Positions 1 through 7,957 are shown, counted from the first letter of the stretch. The stretch: 22,215 bases of DNA from Caldisericia bacterium (GCA_018054005.1 JAGPKI010000010.1:1-22215), one strand, 5' to 3'. Numbers and translations are program-made. The notes: a model not told the origin generated them from the sequence alone.

Positions 1-2443
1 GATCCTCGCTTAAATTAATTTTAGTAGGCAAAGTCTCCTTAATATAGAATTCTTGATTTTTAACTTCTAAATTTGAGTGGATTTCATCATTTGAAGAGTA
101 ACTATATCTACCCAAGAAGTAGTTTTCAAGAAATTCCCATGCTTGATTAGAATCTTTATAATCATTACAGAATTCTTCAATTAGTGATAATTCTTCTTCT
201 TTTCTATTTTTTAACTTTTTTAATTCTTCGTTAAAATAATTACTAACATTACTAACTAAATTTTCTATCTTTTTTGGATCCTTAATTAATATTTCGTAGG
301 CTATATTTTCACTTCCTTTTAACTGAAAAGCCACAAGATTGAATAACTCAAAAAACCCTAATGTTAATTTTAATTGATTTGCTTCTTTAATTGGTAAATA
401 TTTGTGGAAAATTTGTTGATTCTTAAACAATTCTAAAAAATTACTTTTTATAAAATCATAGAACCTTTTAATTCCACTTTCTATGATTTTATATTTACCA
501 TAATCGAATTTTCTAATAAATTTATAATTTAATCCTGACTGATCTTCACCTTGCTCAAAAGAAAATAAGCTTAAAATGATTTCTGGAATATTATTATCCT
601 TGATATTTAATTCTTTCTTGAAATTGTTTATGAACTTCTCTTCTTTAAAGAAAGAGTCACCAAAGTTCAATGCTAAATCCTTAATTTTCTTTAAAACCTC
701 TTCTAATTCTGACTTAGATTTTTCAAATACCTTTATTAAATTTGCTTTTATCTCTATCCTTGGTTCAATTTTTATTCCTTCTAAAAGTTTACCTTTAAAA
801 AAGTTATACTTTAAATAGCTTAACCTCTCATTTCTACTAAACATCCTCCAAAATTCTTCTAAATTTAATTTGTAGACAGCTCCATCAGAATTATACATCA
901 ATTCTGTAAAGCACTCATTAAAGTAATTAGTACTTTTAAGCTTGGTAGTCTCTCTGTGTGAAACATAGCAAAATACTTCAGTAGTTTCAGAAATATCAAA
1001 TTTTAGTATTTGATCATTGAATTTATTGAATATATCCTTTTCAAGCAGAAGAAGCGCAGTCTCGATGTTATTAATATTGTCTTCATCTTTTCTATATATG
1101 AAGTTAAAGAGTGTATCTGGACAAATTAAAATCGGTTTAGATCTTTCAATCGGTTTAGATCTTTCGTAATTGTGGCATTCCTTATAGATGTAAAATATCT
1201 TTTCTAAGATTTTTCTAATTTGCCACTGAGTTAGACTGGAAGATTTATTTAGCCATTTTGTGTAATCTAAATCCTTTTTATGAAAATCACTTAAAGCATA
1301 AGCTTTAATTTCTTTTTTTCTTCCTGCTCTACCTATTTCTTGAGTATATTCTGTAATAGATTCATTTATTGCATAGTGATAGACACAATCAATATCATCT
1401 ATGTCTACTCCCATACCAAAAGCTTTAGTGGCAACAATACAATCTAACTTTCCATCTTTAAATTCATTTAAAATATTTTCTTTGTCTTCTTTAGTCATAC
1501 CTTTTCCAACATAATATCCAGACCTTATTCCAAAAACTTTAAACTTATCACTTAATTGCTGTGCTTCGCTATTAAAAGGATGATAAATTATAAGTTTTTT
1601 ATGCTTATTTTTTAGTCCCTTAATTTTTTCTATGACAAAACTCCTTTTCTTAGATTTTGAAGTATCTTGTTCAAACTTAGAAATGTTTATTTCAATGTTT
1701 TCTCTTTTGACACAAGATAAAAGCACATCTTCAGGATATATTTGTAAGTCAAGCATTTCTATAACTTCTGAAACAGAATCAAAATCTCCACCATTTACAG
1801 CTGTAGCTGTTAGGGCAACAATAGGCGCATTACATTCCTCTTTCTTTCTCCAATCTTTTAGCCGTTTTCCAAGAAACCAATAATCAGGCCTAAATCCTGT
1901 TCCCCATGTAAAAACGCAATGAGCTTCATCAATTACATACAGTCCAATTCTTCTATCTTTGTTTATGTTAAAAAATGATGATAAATTCTTAAATCTGACA
2001 AGAAACTCAGGTGATACATATATTAAAGAATATTTACCTTCTCTTATACCTTTTAGTTTTTCTTCTCTTTCAAGGTATGTATCGTCACTATTAATACATG
2101 CAGCAAACTCAATTCCTTTATTTTTCAAAGAATTTACTTGATCATTCATTAATGCAATTAGAGGAGTTATTACAATAACTATATGCCCATTTTTATGCAA
2201 ATCTATTGCGGGTAGTTGAAAAAGAAGCGATTTTCCTAAACCAGTGCTGGCAGTAATAAATATATCTCTAAATTTTTCATTATTTAATGCTAAATTAATA
2301 TTCTCAGCAATTTTATTAAGTATGTCTAATTGTGTAATAATTATTGTTTTATTGTTCTCAATAGGATCAGAGTAAACTTTAACCTCTCTAAATTGCTTAC
2401 TTTTCCAATACTTATATAGATTTTCCTTAAAATGAAAATCCAC
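1..2443 (-). CDS. RecQ-like superfamily 2 DNA helicase, partial (C-terminus beyond the window)
   Basis: At least 814 residues, open through base 1. ATP-driven DNA unwinding is expected from the motifs: Walker A variant TASTGLGKS (residues 64-72), DEAH box with Cys after it (IDEAHC, 171-176), motif III ALTATAV (210-216), and motifs V/VI ATKAFGMGVD and QEIGRAGR (338-347, 368-375). These match the RecQ family. No cysteine cluster of the RecQ zinc-binding domain or HRDC domain is evident after residue 376. Instead there are over 430 residues I do not recognise, rich in Lys, Glu and aromatic residues. The start is GTG: a TAA stop lies in frame two codons upstream and GAGGAG sits 11 bases before it, so no longer start is possible. 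RecQ-like helicases with long private C-termini are frequent in phage-defence loci. The neighbouring toxin pair and palindromic operator fit that setting, but I cannot name the system. Helicase call is firm; defence role is inference. Confidence 0.88.
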   Translation of the reverse strand, partial: MDFHFKENLYKYWKSKQFREVKVYSDPIENNKTIIITQLDILNKIAENINLALNNEKFRDIFITASTGLGKSLLFQLPAIDLHKNGHIVIVITPLIALMNDQVNSLKNKGIEFAACINSDDTYLEREEKLKGIREGKYSLIYVSPEFLVRFKNLSSFFNINKDRRIGLYVIDEAHCVFTWGTGFRPDYWFLGKRLKDWRKKEECNAPIVALTATAVNGGDFDSVSEVIEMLDLQIYPEDVLLSCVKRENIEINISKFEQDTSKSKKRSFVIEKIKGLKNKHKKLIIYHPFNSEAQQLSDKFKVFGIRSGYYVGKGMTKEDKENILNEFKDGKLDCIVATKAFGMGVDIDDIDCVYHYAINESITEYTQEIGRAGRKKEIKAYALSDFHKKDLDYTKWLNKSSSLTQWQIRKILEKIFYIYKECHNYERSKPIERSKPILICPDTLFNFIYRKDEDNINNIETALLLLEKDIFNKFNDQILKFDISETTEVFCYVSHRETTKLKSTNYFNECFTELMYNSDGAVYKLNLEEFWRMFSRNERLSYLKYNFFKGKLLEGIKIEPRIEIKANLIKVFEKSKSELEEVLKKIKDLALNFGDSFFKEEKFINNFKKELNIKDNNIPEIILSLFSFEQGEDQSGLNYKFIRKFDYGKYKIIESGIKRFYDFIKSNFLELFKNQQIFHKYLPIKEANQLKLTLGFFELFNLVAFQLKGSENIAYEILIKDPKKIENLVSNVSNYFNEELKKLKNRKEEELSLIEEFCNDYKDSNQAWEFLENYFLGRYSYSSNDEIHSNLEVKNQEFYIKETLPTKINLSED
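1131..1166 (-). repeat. 18-bp tandem duplication inside the helicase gene
   Basis: Two adjacent 18-bp units (1131-1148 and 1149-1166) differ only in the last base. In frame they encode ERSKPI twice. This looks like a recent slippage duplication of six codons in the C-terminal region just after the helicase core. Confidence 0.9.
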
Positions 2444-2454
2444 TTCTTAATTTT

Positions 2455-2460
2455 CTCCTC
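2455..2460 (-). promoter_or_regulatory. Ribosome binding site deciding the GTG start of the helicase
   Basis: On the minus strand GAGGAG precedes GTG (2443) by 11 bases. An in-frame TAA at 2447-2449 excludes any upstream start, so this site and the GTG define the N-terminus. Confidence 0.7.
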
Positions 2461-2462
2461 TA

Positions 2463-2487
2463 TGGACAAAATTGGTAATTTTGTCCA
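2463..2487. promoter_or_regulatory. Perfect 25-bp palindrome (11-bp arms, 3-bp spacer), probable operator of the helicase gene
   Basis: Arms TGGACAAAATT and AATTTTGTCCA are perfect inverted repeats around GGT. The site ends 20 bp before the helicase start codon and lies between a possible -10 (TATATT on the minus strand, sharing its final T with the palindrome) and the ribosome binding site. That is where a dimeric repressor would block transcription. No regulator for it is visible in the window. It could also form an mRNA hairpin, but no T-run follows, so a terminator is unlikely. Confidence 0.6.
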
Positions 2488-2565
2488 ATATAATTACTTT
2501 AGTTAACAAAAAAGCAAAATCAAGAGAGTAAAATAAGTATAATTACTACTCATCTTAATAATCGA

Positions 2566-2808
2566 TTACTGAGATTTATACTCCTTGTTTCCTTTATAAC
2601 CTTTATTAGTCTTTATTAGTTCTACTACCTTTTTAAAAACATCCTTATTACCAAACCGTTTTATAGCATCCAGAACTTCTATTCCTGCAATTTTGCCGTT
2701 TTTATCATAATCAACTGCAATACCTTCGGTAATATTCTGTGTCGTTACAGTTGTATCTATGAAGCGAATATAAAGAGCATCAACTTCTGAGTCATAAGTT
2801 ATCCTCAC
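2566..2808 (-). CDS. DUF2283 family small protein
   Basis: The ~80-residue protein has the DUF2283 signature near its N-terminus: ITYDSEVDALYIRF, then an acidic/Gly stretch ending in DKNGKIAGIEVLDA, and a Lys-rich tail. Family function is unknown to me beyond its frequent occurrence in small accessory pairs, often next to DUF4258-type toxins. I chose GTG at 2808 because AGGT lies 5 bases before it and family members usually start just before the I-x-Y-D motif. An in-frame TTG at 2826 would add six residues (MKDRFK) but has no Shine-Dalgarno. It is transcribed divergently from the antitoxin gene across an AT-rich 140-bp gap. No DUF4258 partner is visible in its own direction; the next gene downstream is the helicase, 122 bp away. 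Confidence 0.75.
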   Translation of the reverse strand: MRITYDSEVDALYIRFIDTTVTTQNITEGIAVDYDKNGKIAGIEVLDAIKRFGNKDVFKKVVELIKTNKGYKGNKEYKSQ

Positions 2809-2901
2809 TTTAAACCTATCTTTCAATAAAATAAAAGTATACAGTTATTACAATTATTCCATTTTCTCATTCTATATAAACTTTTATTTTACGTTAATAA
2901 T

Positions 2902-2930
2902 ATTATAATAATTGATACAATTATTATAAT
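2902..2930. promoter_or_regulatory. Perfect 13-bp inverted repeat, probable autoregulatory operator of the toxin-antitoxin pair
   Basis: Arms ATTATAATAATTG and CAATTATTATAAT are exact reverse complements separated by ATA. The repeat lies just before the Shine-Dalgarno (AGGGAGGTG, 2933-2941) of the antitoxin gene and contains TATAAT twice (2904-2909 and 2925-2930). Phd/YefM antitoxins bind palindromes overlapping their own promoters, so autorepression is the natural reading. The site is in the gap shared with the divergent DUF2283 gene, which it might also control. Confidence 0.7.
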
Positions 2931-2949
2931 ACAGGGAGGTGAAGAAAAA

Positions 2950-3216
2950 ATGACCGAAATAGTTAGTGCTTTGAAAGCAAGAAAGAATCTGGGAGAACTA
3001 TTGGATAAAGCTTATTATCAAGGCAATACCTTTATAATCGAGAGAGCAGGAAAAGAAATTGCTGCAATAATCTCATTAGAAGATTACAAAATATTGACTG
3101 AACTAAAGAAAAAGAATCTCGCTGCCTTAAAAAATATTTGGACAAAAATAGGCAACGATGAGATAAGTGAAGAAGATATCACAGATGCAATAGCAAAAAT
3201 CAGGTCTAATAATTGA
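2950..3216 (+). CDS. Type II antitoxin, Phd/YefM family
   Basis: The 88-residue protein has the Phd/YefM fold pattern: residues 1-20 (SALKARKNLGELLDKA) form the DNA-binding part that normally folds back on a short strand, followed by FIIERAGKEIAAIISLEDYKIL, the usual hydrophobic strand plus helix. The acidic C-terminal third (SEEDITDAIAKI) is the likely toxin-binding tail. A strong AGGGAGGTG lies before the ATG. Its stop codon overlaps the TTG start of the toxin gene (TTGA), a typical coupling that keeps antitoxin production ahead of toxin. Expected role: neutralise the PIN nuclease and, with it, repress the operon through the palindrome upstream. Confidence 0.85.
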   Translation: MTEIVSALKARKNLGELLDKAYYQGNTFIIERAGKEIAAIISLEDYKILTELKKKNLAALKNIWTKIGNDEISEEDITDAIAKIRSNN

Positions 3217-3641
3217 TTAAAGTAGTTCTGGATACTAATATTTTTGTAAGTGGAATACTAAATAGTAAAGGTGCTCCAGGCCAAGCATTAAAAGCCTGGC
3301 ATGAAAACAAATTTGTATTGACTACATCTAAACCCATCATAAAAGAAATTAAACAAGTTTTAAATTCAGCAAAAATACAGGAGTTTCTCATAAAACATAA
3401 TGTTGTCAAAGAAGATTTAAATGATTTCTTTTCAACATTAAGCTTCAATGCGTTAGTAGTAAAGCCATCTTTTAAATTGGATATTATAAAAGAAGATCCA
3501 GCGGATAATAAATTTTTAGAATGTGCATTAATGGTAAAAGCTGAATATATTGTTAGTGGAGACAAACATTTGTTAAAATTAAAGATGTATGAAAATATTA
3601 AAATTATTTCAGCTTATGAACTTATCAACTTATATATTTAA
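3213..3641 (+). CDS. PIN-domain RNase toxin (COG1569 / VapC-like)
   Basis: The 142-residue protein carries the acidic residues of a PIN nuclease: Asp7 in VVLDTNIFVSG, Glu45 in KPIIKEIKQ, Asp98 in DPADNKFLECA, and Asp117 in YIVSGDKHLL. These chelate Mg2+ in the family and cut RNA, often tRNA. The layout matches the 'PIN family putative toxin' group COG1569 better than classical VapC. It starts at TTG overlapping the antitoxin stop by four bases; no ATG is available near the N-terminal strand, so coupling from the antitoxin is likely the way it is translated. All catalytic positions are intact, so it appears functional. Confidence 0.85.
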   Translation: MIKVVLDTNIFVSGILNSKGAPGQALKAWHENKFVLTTSKPIIKEIKQVLNSAKIQEFLIKHNVVKEDLNDFFSTLSFNALVVKPSFKLDIIKEDPADNKFLECALMVKAEYIVSGDKHLLKLKMYENIKIISAYELINLYI

Positions 3642-3750
3642 AAAGAGTTAATGCTTAAATGATGATTTAATATTATAATGACAGGCGTTTTGTTGTTCCT
3701 TTGTTCCGTTTTATCATTCCAGCACCTTTTTTGTCATATCCGATCTCTCT

Positions 3751-3864
3751 GTCATCACAGCGAATGAAGTAATCCATTCATTGCTCTTGTCATTCCCTTG
3801 AAAAAGGAAATCCACTCATCTATTAATTATTTGGATTCCCGATAAATACATTCGGGAATGACAC
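3751..3864. repeat. Cluster of degenerate REP-like palindromic elements in a gene-poor stretch
   Basis: The 3642-3990 gap between convergent genes has no convincing gene. It holds a hairpin ATTCCCGA / TCGGGAAT (3835-3859, 9-nt loop), a weaker TTCC / GGAA hairpin around 3793-3809, and an element 3751-3775 (TCATCACAGCGAATGAAGTA). All resemble degenerate forms of dispersed bacterial 'GTCATTCCC...GGGAATCC' palindromes. The nearest likely source is a REP-associated transposase such as the one at the right edge, which is inference. Confidence 0.55.
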
Positions 3865-3990
3865 TTTTCTTATCATTCTGCACTTACTACAGAATCAAAG
3901 ATTTATTGAGAGAAAAATAGATTCCCAATCAGGTCAGGAATAATAAGAGAGTAGTCGGAAACAACAAATAGGGGAATAATTATTGCATTT

Positions 3991-4107
3991 TTAGCTATTA
4001 CCTTCAATTAATCTTATCTCTTCACCTGATAAACCGTATAATTTATAAACAAGCTGGTCGATTTGGTGTTTAGAACTCTCTTTAAAATTCTTTTGAATAT
4101 TTTTCAT
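3991..4107 (-). CDS. 38-residue ORF matching the C-terminal tail of TaqI/Eco57I-type restriction enzymes
   Basis: It starts at ATG 4107, four bases after the stop of the GHKL ATPase gene, and ends at TAA 3991. Residues 15-35 contain IDQLVYKLYGLSGEEIRLIE, which is the characteristic last segment of type IIG/TaqI-like restriction-modification proteins (I-D-x-L-V-Y-x-L-Y-x-L-x-x-E-E-I). The rest (MKNIQKNFKESSK) is unremarkable. The same coding module occurs at 21921-21983 (57 of 63 bases identical) and, decayed, at 13154-13288. It may be a real small protein coupled to the ATPase gene, or only a mobile 3' fragment that supplied a stop. I cannot decide; no good Shine-Dalgarno is seen beyond the coupling. 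Confidence 0.45.
   Translation of the reverse strand: MKNIQKNFKESSKHQIDQLVYKLYGLSGEEIRLIEGNS
4006..4068 (-). repeat. Copy A of the TaqI-tail coding module
   Basis: This 63-bp segment is identical at 57 positions to copy C (21921-21983) and clearly related to copy B (13201-13245). Substitutions are partly synonymous, so the shared element was spread as coding DNA. Confidence 0.8.
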
Positions 4108-4111
4108 TTAT

Positions 4112-5602
4112 CTATAAATTCAAATACTTGAGTATCTTTATCTCCAGTGAAATAGAGCTCTCTATTATATCATCAACAGCTGCAAGAGGATTATTATATT
4201 TTGAGAGTTCTTTTGCAACCAATTTAGCCAAATATCTGATTTCTTTATTGATATTAGAATTGAGACATTCGTTAATATAATCATCAGCATCTTCATTTAT
4301 TATGATTAAACATCCCTCTCTCAAAATACTATGTAAATTAGGATTTCCTAAATGATCCCATTTCAAATTCAGACCACTTCTACTTCTTGACCTTATAGGT
4401 GCTTCTTTGTTTTCAGTGTTTATTCTGAAATGTTTTTCTTTTCTCTGTTTTAAAGTATGTTCAATAGGAGGTGGACTGCCATCTAATTGACCCATTATAG
4501 GTTTTCCTTGAGAATCAGAAACCTCTACTTTTGCACCCTCGAAACTCATTTCTACGAGAGCTTTAGAAACTGCGTTATTTAATCTTTTCAAAATTCCTAC
4601 TCTTTTTTCCACATCGCTTTCTTCTTTTGCATTCTCTATTTCTTGATTTAAGACATCTTCTGACTTAACTAAAGAATCAACAAATTCATTAAAGAAATAA
4701 TTCCTTAAATAATCTGCTCTTGTAGGAGCAACATCCAAAAAATCCGCTTCAATTAGTCCGTGCATTATCCCATCAATCCATGGTGAATGCTGAAATTCTG
4801 GTAATCTAATAATTTCTTTTACTACAACTTTACCTTTAGTTGAAATTCTTATATCATCGTCCGAACCAGTAGGTTGTATATAAATATCTAATTTTATTTC
4901 CTTACCAGATTCTGTATGTATAAATGTTTTAGAAAATGGTATACCAGAAAAAGCAAGAGGTTCAAGAATAATCTCTTTTCTGGCATCAGAAAGCATAATT
5001 TTAAGATCTCTTCTCTTTCTTAGAATACCAGTCATATTCTTTTCTAAATATATCTTTAGAAAAAGAATTGAAAAAAGTTTCATTATTTCATTATCTATTT
5101 CGTAAAGAATAACTGTAGTGCCATGGTTATTATTCAATAGAAGGTTTTCTTCATTAATAGAAGTCTTTTCTATTAATGCATCTTCTTTGTTAGATTCTAA
5201 AGTCATTTTCCATAAGCCTAATGATGAACCTTGTGCTTTTGAAATAAAAATTGCCTTTTTGCAAAAAGATTGATAACCTAAAATACCAATACCCATATGA
5301 CCTATAACTTGCTCAAAATTGATTTTACTTTTCACTAATTCATCAGGATTAACCTTAATTGAATTTCCAATATTTTTTATTATTCTACGCATTTCTTCAT
5401 CATTCATCCCAAACCCATCATCTTTAATTAATATCCTGTTTATTTTACTTTTATCAATGGTGATTTTTACATTTTCTGCACCAGCATCTAAACTATTAAT
5501 TAAAAATTCCATTAATGCATCTCTTGGATCAGAATAAACATTTGCAAGGAGTTTTATTACTTGATGTATATTCGGAATATAATAAGTAATCTTTTCCATC
5601 AT
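4112..5602 (-). CDS. GHKL-fold (Hsp90/MutL/histidine-kinase type) ATPase
   Basis: The 496-residue protein has the three GHKL nucleotide-binding motifs near its N-terminus: N box EFLINSLDAG (Glu32, Asn36), G1 box DDGFGM (Asp61-Met66) and G2 box GHMGIG (101-106). These bind ATP-Mg in Hsp90, MutL, MORC and histidine kinases. There is no HisKA dimerisation/phospho-acceptor domain, so it is not a sensor kinase. Residues ~115-496 hold the expected second S5-like beta domain, a charged middle region (RSRSRSGLN, ~407-415) and a helical tail. It follows the HTH gene by two bases and precedes the 38-residue ORF by four. GHKL ATPases of this solitary type are common in phage-defence cassettes, where they act as conformational switches with partners; here the partners would be the sigma factor and HTH protein (inference). 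ATG at 5602 or the adjacent ATG at 5599 is the start. Confidence 0.8.
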   Translation of the reverse strand: MMEKITYYIPNIHQVIKLLANVYSDPRDALMEFLINSLDAGAENVKITIDKSKINRILIKDDGFGMNDEEMRRIIKNIGNSIKVNPDELVKSKINFEQVIGHMGIGILGYQSFCKKAIFISKAQGSSLGLWKMTLESNKEDALIEKTSINEENLLLNNNHGTTVILYEIDNEIMKLFSILFLKIYLEKNMTGILRKRRDLKIMLSDARKEIILEPLAFSGIPFSKTFIHTESGKEIKLDIYIQPTGSDDDIRISTKGKVVVKEIIRLPEFQHSPWIDGIMHGLIEADFLDVAPTRADYLRNYFFNEFVDSLVKSEDVLNQEIENAKEESDVEKRVGILKRLNNAVSKALVEMSFEGAKVEVSDSQGKPIMGQLDGSPPPIEHTLKQRKEKHFRINTENKEAPIRSRSRSGLNLKWDHLGNPNLHSILREGCLIIINEDADDYINECLNSNINKEIRYLAKLVAKELSKYNNPLAAVDDIIESSISLEIKILKYLNL

Positions 5603-5604
5603 TT

Positions 5605-6015
5605 TTAATTTACCTTTTTAATTTTTTGAAAAGCATTCCATGTTTGAAACCTTTTTTCATTAAGAAGAGCCTCTAAAAGAGAAGACAAATAAGCTATGTT
5701 AGTTTCGTTAATTTCTTTTCTAAAGCAATCTCTCAAAGTCTTACTTTGAATTAATGGGTCTAAAGAGTTACTGAGAATGCACAAAGAATTTTTAATTTCT
5801 CTGATTCTTTGTTCTTTTAAATCGTTAGGCATATACTTATCAATTTTTGTCATTTTATAAAGCTTCTCTTTAAGCTCTTTTTTAGCAGGCACTTTATTCT
5901 GATAAACCCACCCAGATACAGTTTTATAAGGCACTTCTTTAAATTCTTTTGATAATTCTCTAACATTCCTTGGATTAATTTTTCTACTTTTAAGCCATTC
6001 CTTTAATTCATTCAT
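5605..6015 (-). CDS. Small helix-turn-helix protein, Cro/XRE-like
   Basis: In this 136-residue protein, residues 1-55 resemble a phage-type HTH: helix EFKEVPYKTVSGWVYQNKVP reads as turn plus recognition helix (YKTVSGW), as in YdaS/Cro-like domains. Residues ~70-136 are helical without a recognisable domain. It starts inside the end of the sigma-factor gene (8-bp overlap, 6008-6015), with GGAGGT a few bases before ATG, so the two are translationally linked. The GHKL ATPase gene starts two bases after its stop. A likely job is DNA binding at the operator-like repeat 7932-7952 in front of the operon, or as a regulator/anti-sigma-like partner of the sigma factor. Neither is shown by sequence. Confidence 0.65.
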   Translation of the reverse strand: MNELKEWLKSRKINPRNVRELSKEFKEVPYKTVSGWVYQNKVPAKKELKEKLYKMTKIDKYMPNDLKEQRIREIKNSLCILSNSLDPLIQSKTLRDCFRKEINETNIAYLSSLLEALLNEKRFQTWNAFQKIKKVN

Positions 6016-7852
6016 CTTTACCTCCTTTATTTAAATCCCAAAGTTTTTTGCCAATTCTTTTGAAAGTTATTCCTTCTTCTCTAACCAAAGTATTAAAAAT
6101 AGATTCTTTCTTTACTCTATATAAGGGTAGCATAAATTCATAAATTTCCTCTTCGGTAACAGCTCTTTTGTTTTCTTTTATGAGCCAAGTTATAGCATCT
6201 TTTACCCCTTTAACATATTTGGGATAGCCCCAGTCAGATAAGGCAACCATATTTGATCCTGCCCATGAAAATATCTCTTCAAATAATGATAATGCCTTGT
6301 AGGTTTCATTTAAAGAAATACTAACTCCGAATTCTTTCTCACATTTTACGACCATTTCATTTATATACAATGGTTTATTGGATTTTTTAAGAATAAAATG
6401 AAAAATTATAGAGAGCCTATCAAGATATTTATTATAATAAAATAGCTGAAGATCTGCCATTTCTTTGTATTTCTCATCAAGCTCTTCTTCGAATATATTT
6501 CCTGATACTTTCCAATTACCTTCTGGATTTTTGTTTAAATTAGATATTTCTTCCGCAATCTCTGGATCATAAATTTTATACTCTTCATCAAATAATATTG
6601 CCTTTATTGGTTCAACTCGACTTAAAAATTTATCATTTTCTTGCCATTGAATATGTTTTAAAAAGATATGTTCGGACATTTTTTCGCCAAAAATATTATC
6701 TTTATTATGGTGTTTCTCCATTTCTGCCTCTTTGAAGAGATAGATAATTTTTTTTATTGTCTTTTCTTGTATTTGCCTAATTCTTTCTCTTGTGACATTA
6801 TACACTTTGCCAACTTCTTCAAGAGTGTGATATTTTACACCATCTAATCCAAATCTTAATTGTAAGACTTCTCTTTCTCTTGGCGTTAATGTATCTAAAA
6901 TACTGTAAAGTTCTTCTTTAAAATGCTCATATATAACATATTCCTCTGATGAAGAAACTTTTCTATCCTCTACAAAATCACCAAGTTTGTTATCTTTGTC
7001 GGCACCAACCGGAGTTTCAATGGAAATTGGTTCCTGAGAAATTTTCAGATAATCTTCAATCTCTTCTAAGGGTAGATCCAAATTTTCAGCTATTTCACTA
7101 TGAGTTGGCTCCTTTCCAGTTTTCTTGTAGAGATAATGTTTAATACTGTTAATTTTATTTATGGTTTCTAACGTATGAACAGGTAATCTAATGATTCTTG
7201 ATTGGTTAGCTAAAGCCCTTGTAATTGCTTGCCTAATCCACCAAGTGGCATATGTAGAAAATCTATTTCCTAATTTATAGTTGAATTTATCAACTGCATG
7301 TATCAAACCAAGATTTCCTTCCTGGATTAAGTCTAAAATTGGAACTCCAAATTTTGAATACTTTTTAGCGATATTAACTACCAGTCGAAGATTTGATTCT
7401 ATCAATTTTGTTCTTGCTTCTTTGTCGCCTAATGCTATATGTTCACCTAATATCCTTTCCTCTTCAACTGTTAATAATTTAAATTTAGAAATTTTTTGTT
7501 TATACCAATATAATAAGTCTTCTGTTTCATATAAAGTTTTATATAGATTAAGCATATTTATGAAATTATTTTTGATTGCTTCTATTAATTGCTCGATCTC
7601 ATCTTCGGATATCTCATCTTCAGAATCTGTCGTAAAAAGTTCTGTAGCTTCTAATATTTTGTCCTGACTTAATCTTGTCCAAAAAGTTGGATCAGGAATT
7701 TTCCCATCTTCAATATCTTTTCTTGCTTTTTGTAGGATATCTCTATATAAATGATTAAGAAAAAAATCTTCATCAATTTTTTCTAAAATCTTATTCAGGA
7801 TCTCAGGCCTTTTTAACACTAATTTTGTAAGAAATTTTTCTTCATTTTCCAT
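6008..7852 (-). CDS. Sigma-70 family factor with DnaB_N-like N-terminus and HARE-HTH-like C-terminus
   Basis: This 614-residue protein is expected to direct RNA polymerase to specific promoters. Region 1.2 lies around 115-148; region 2 at 148-222 (LIESNLRLVVNIAKKY; 2.3/2.4 FSTYATWWIRQAI); region 3 at ~224-300 (RLPVH); region 4 at ~315-370 (LTPREREVLQLRFGLDG, HTH VTRERIRQIQ). All core regions look intact. Unusual are both ends. Residues 1-65 read like the helical DnaB N-terminal/DnaG C-terminal fold (EKFLTKLVLKRPEILNKIL, EDFF, YRDIL, G-x-x-PD) rather than region 1.1. Residues ~478-545 resemble a HARE-HTH winged helix (PLYINEMVVKC, FEEIFSWAGSNMVALSDWG), followed by a second wHTH-like segment to 610. 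It heads an operon with HTH and GHKL genes, so it is an accessory rather than housekeeping factor. No Shine-Dalgarno is visible before the ATG. Confidence 0.85.
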   Translation of the reverse strand: MENEEKFLTKLVLKRPEILNKILEKIDEDFFLNHLYRDILQKARKDIEDGKIPDPTFWTRLSQDKILEATELFTTDSEDEISEDEIEQLIEAIKNNFINMLNLYKTLYETEDLLYWYKQKISKFKLLTVEEERILGEHIALGDKEARTKLIESNLRLVVNIAKKYSKFGVPILDLIQEGNLGLIHAVDKFNYKLGNRFSTYATWWIRQAITRALANQSRIIRLPVHTLETINKINSIKHYLYKKTGKEPTHSEIAENLDLPLEEIEDYLKISQEPISIETPVGADKDNKLGDFVEDRKVSSSEEYVIYEHFKEELYSILDTLTPREREVLQLRFGLDGVKYHTLEEVGKVYNVTRERIRQIQEKTIKKIIYLFKEAEMEKHHNKDNIFGEKMSEHIFLKHIQWQENDKFLSRVEPIKAILFDEEYKIYDPEIAEEISNLNKNPEGNWKVSGNIFEEELDEKYKEMADLQLFYYNKYLDRLSIIFHFILKKSNKPLYINEMVVKCEKEFGVSISLNETYKALSLFEEIFSWAGSNMVALSDWGYPKYVKGVKDAITWLIKENKRAVTEEEIYEFMLPLYRVKKESIFNTLVREEGITFKRIGKKLWDLNKGGKDE

Positions 7853-7931
7853 TTTATATAGAAAAAATCAAAAAAATCGAGAAAGTTATATAGTATTTAT
7901 AAAATTTCAACTTTCTCCTTGATTATTTTAA

Positions 7932-7952
7932 TTACTCAAATGTTTCGAGTAA
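7932..7952. promoter_or_regulatory. Operator-like inverted repeat at the sigma operon start
   Basis: TTACTCAAA - TGT - TTCGAGTAA: nine-base arms with one mismatched pair and a 3-bp spacer. It lies directly downstream of the proposed -10 element, over the expected transcription start. This is where a Cro/XRE dimer would repress. The HTH protein encoded at 5605-6015 is the obvious candidate binder (inference). Confidence 0.5.
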
Positions 7953-7957
7953 GAAAT

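Noticed and set aside
3206..3565. Long minus-strand frame opposite the PIN toxin gene
   Set aside because: It is antisense to a clear PIN-domain gene with all catalytic residues, and its own translation shows no family pattern.
3642..3990. CRISPR-like or terminator structure in the gene-poor gap
   Set aside because: No regularly spaced direct repeats occur, and the hairpins lack a following T-run. They look like degenerate REP-type palindromes.
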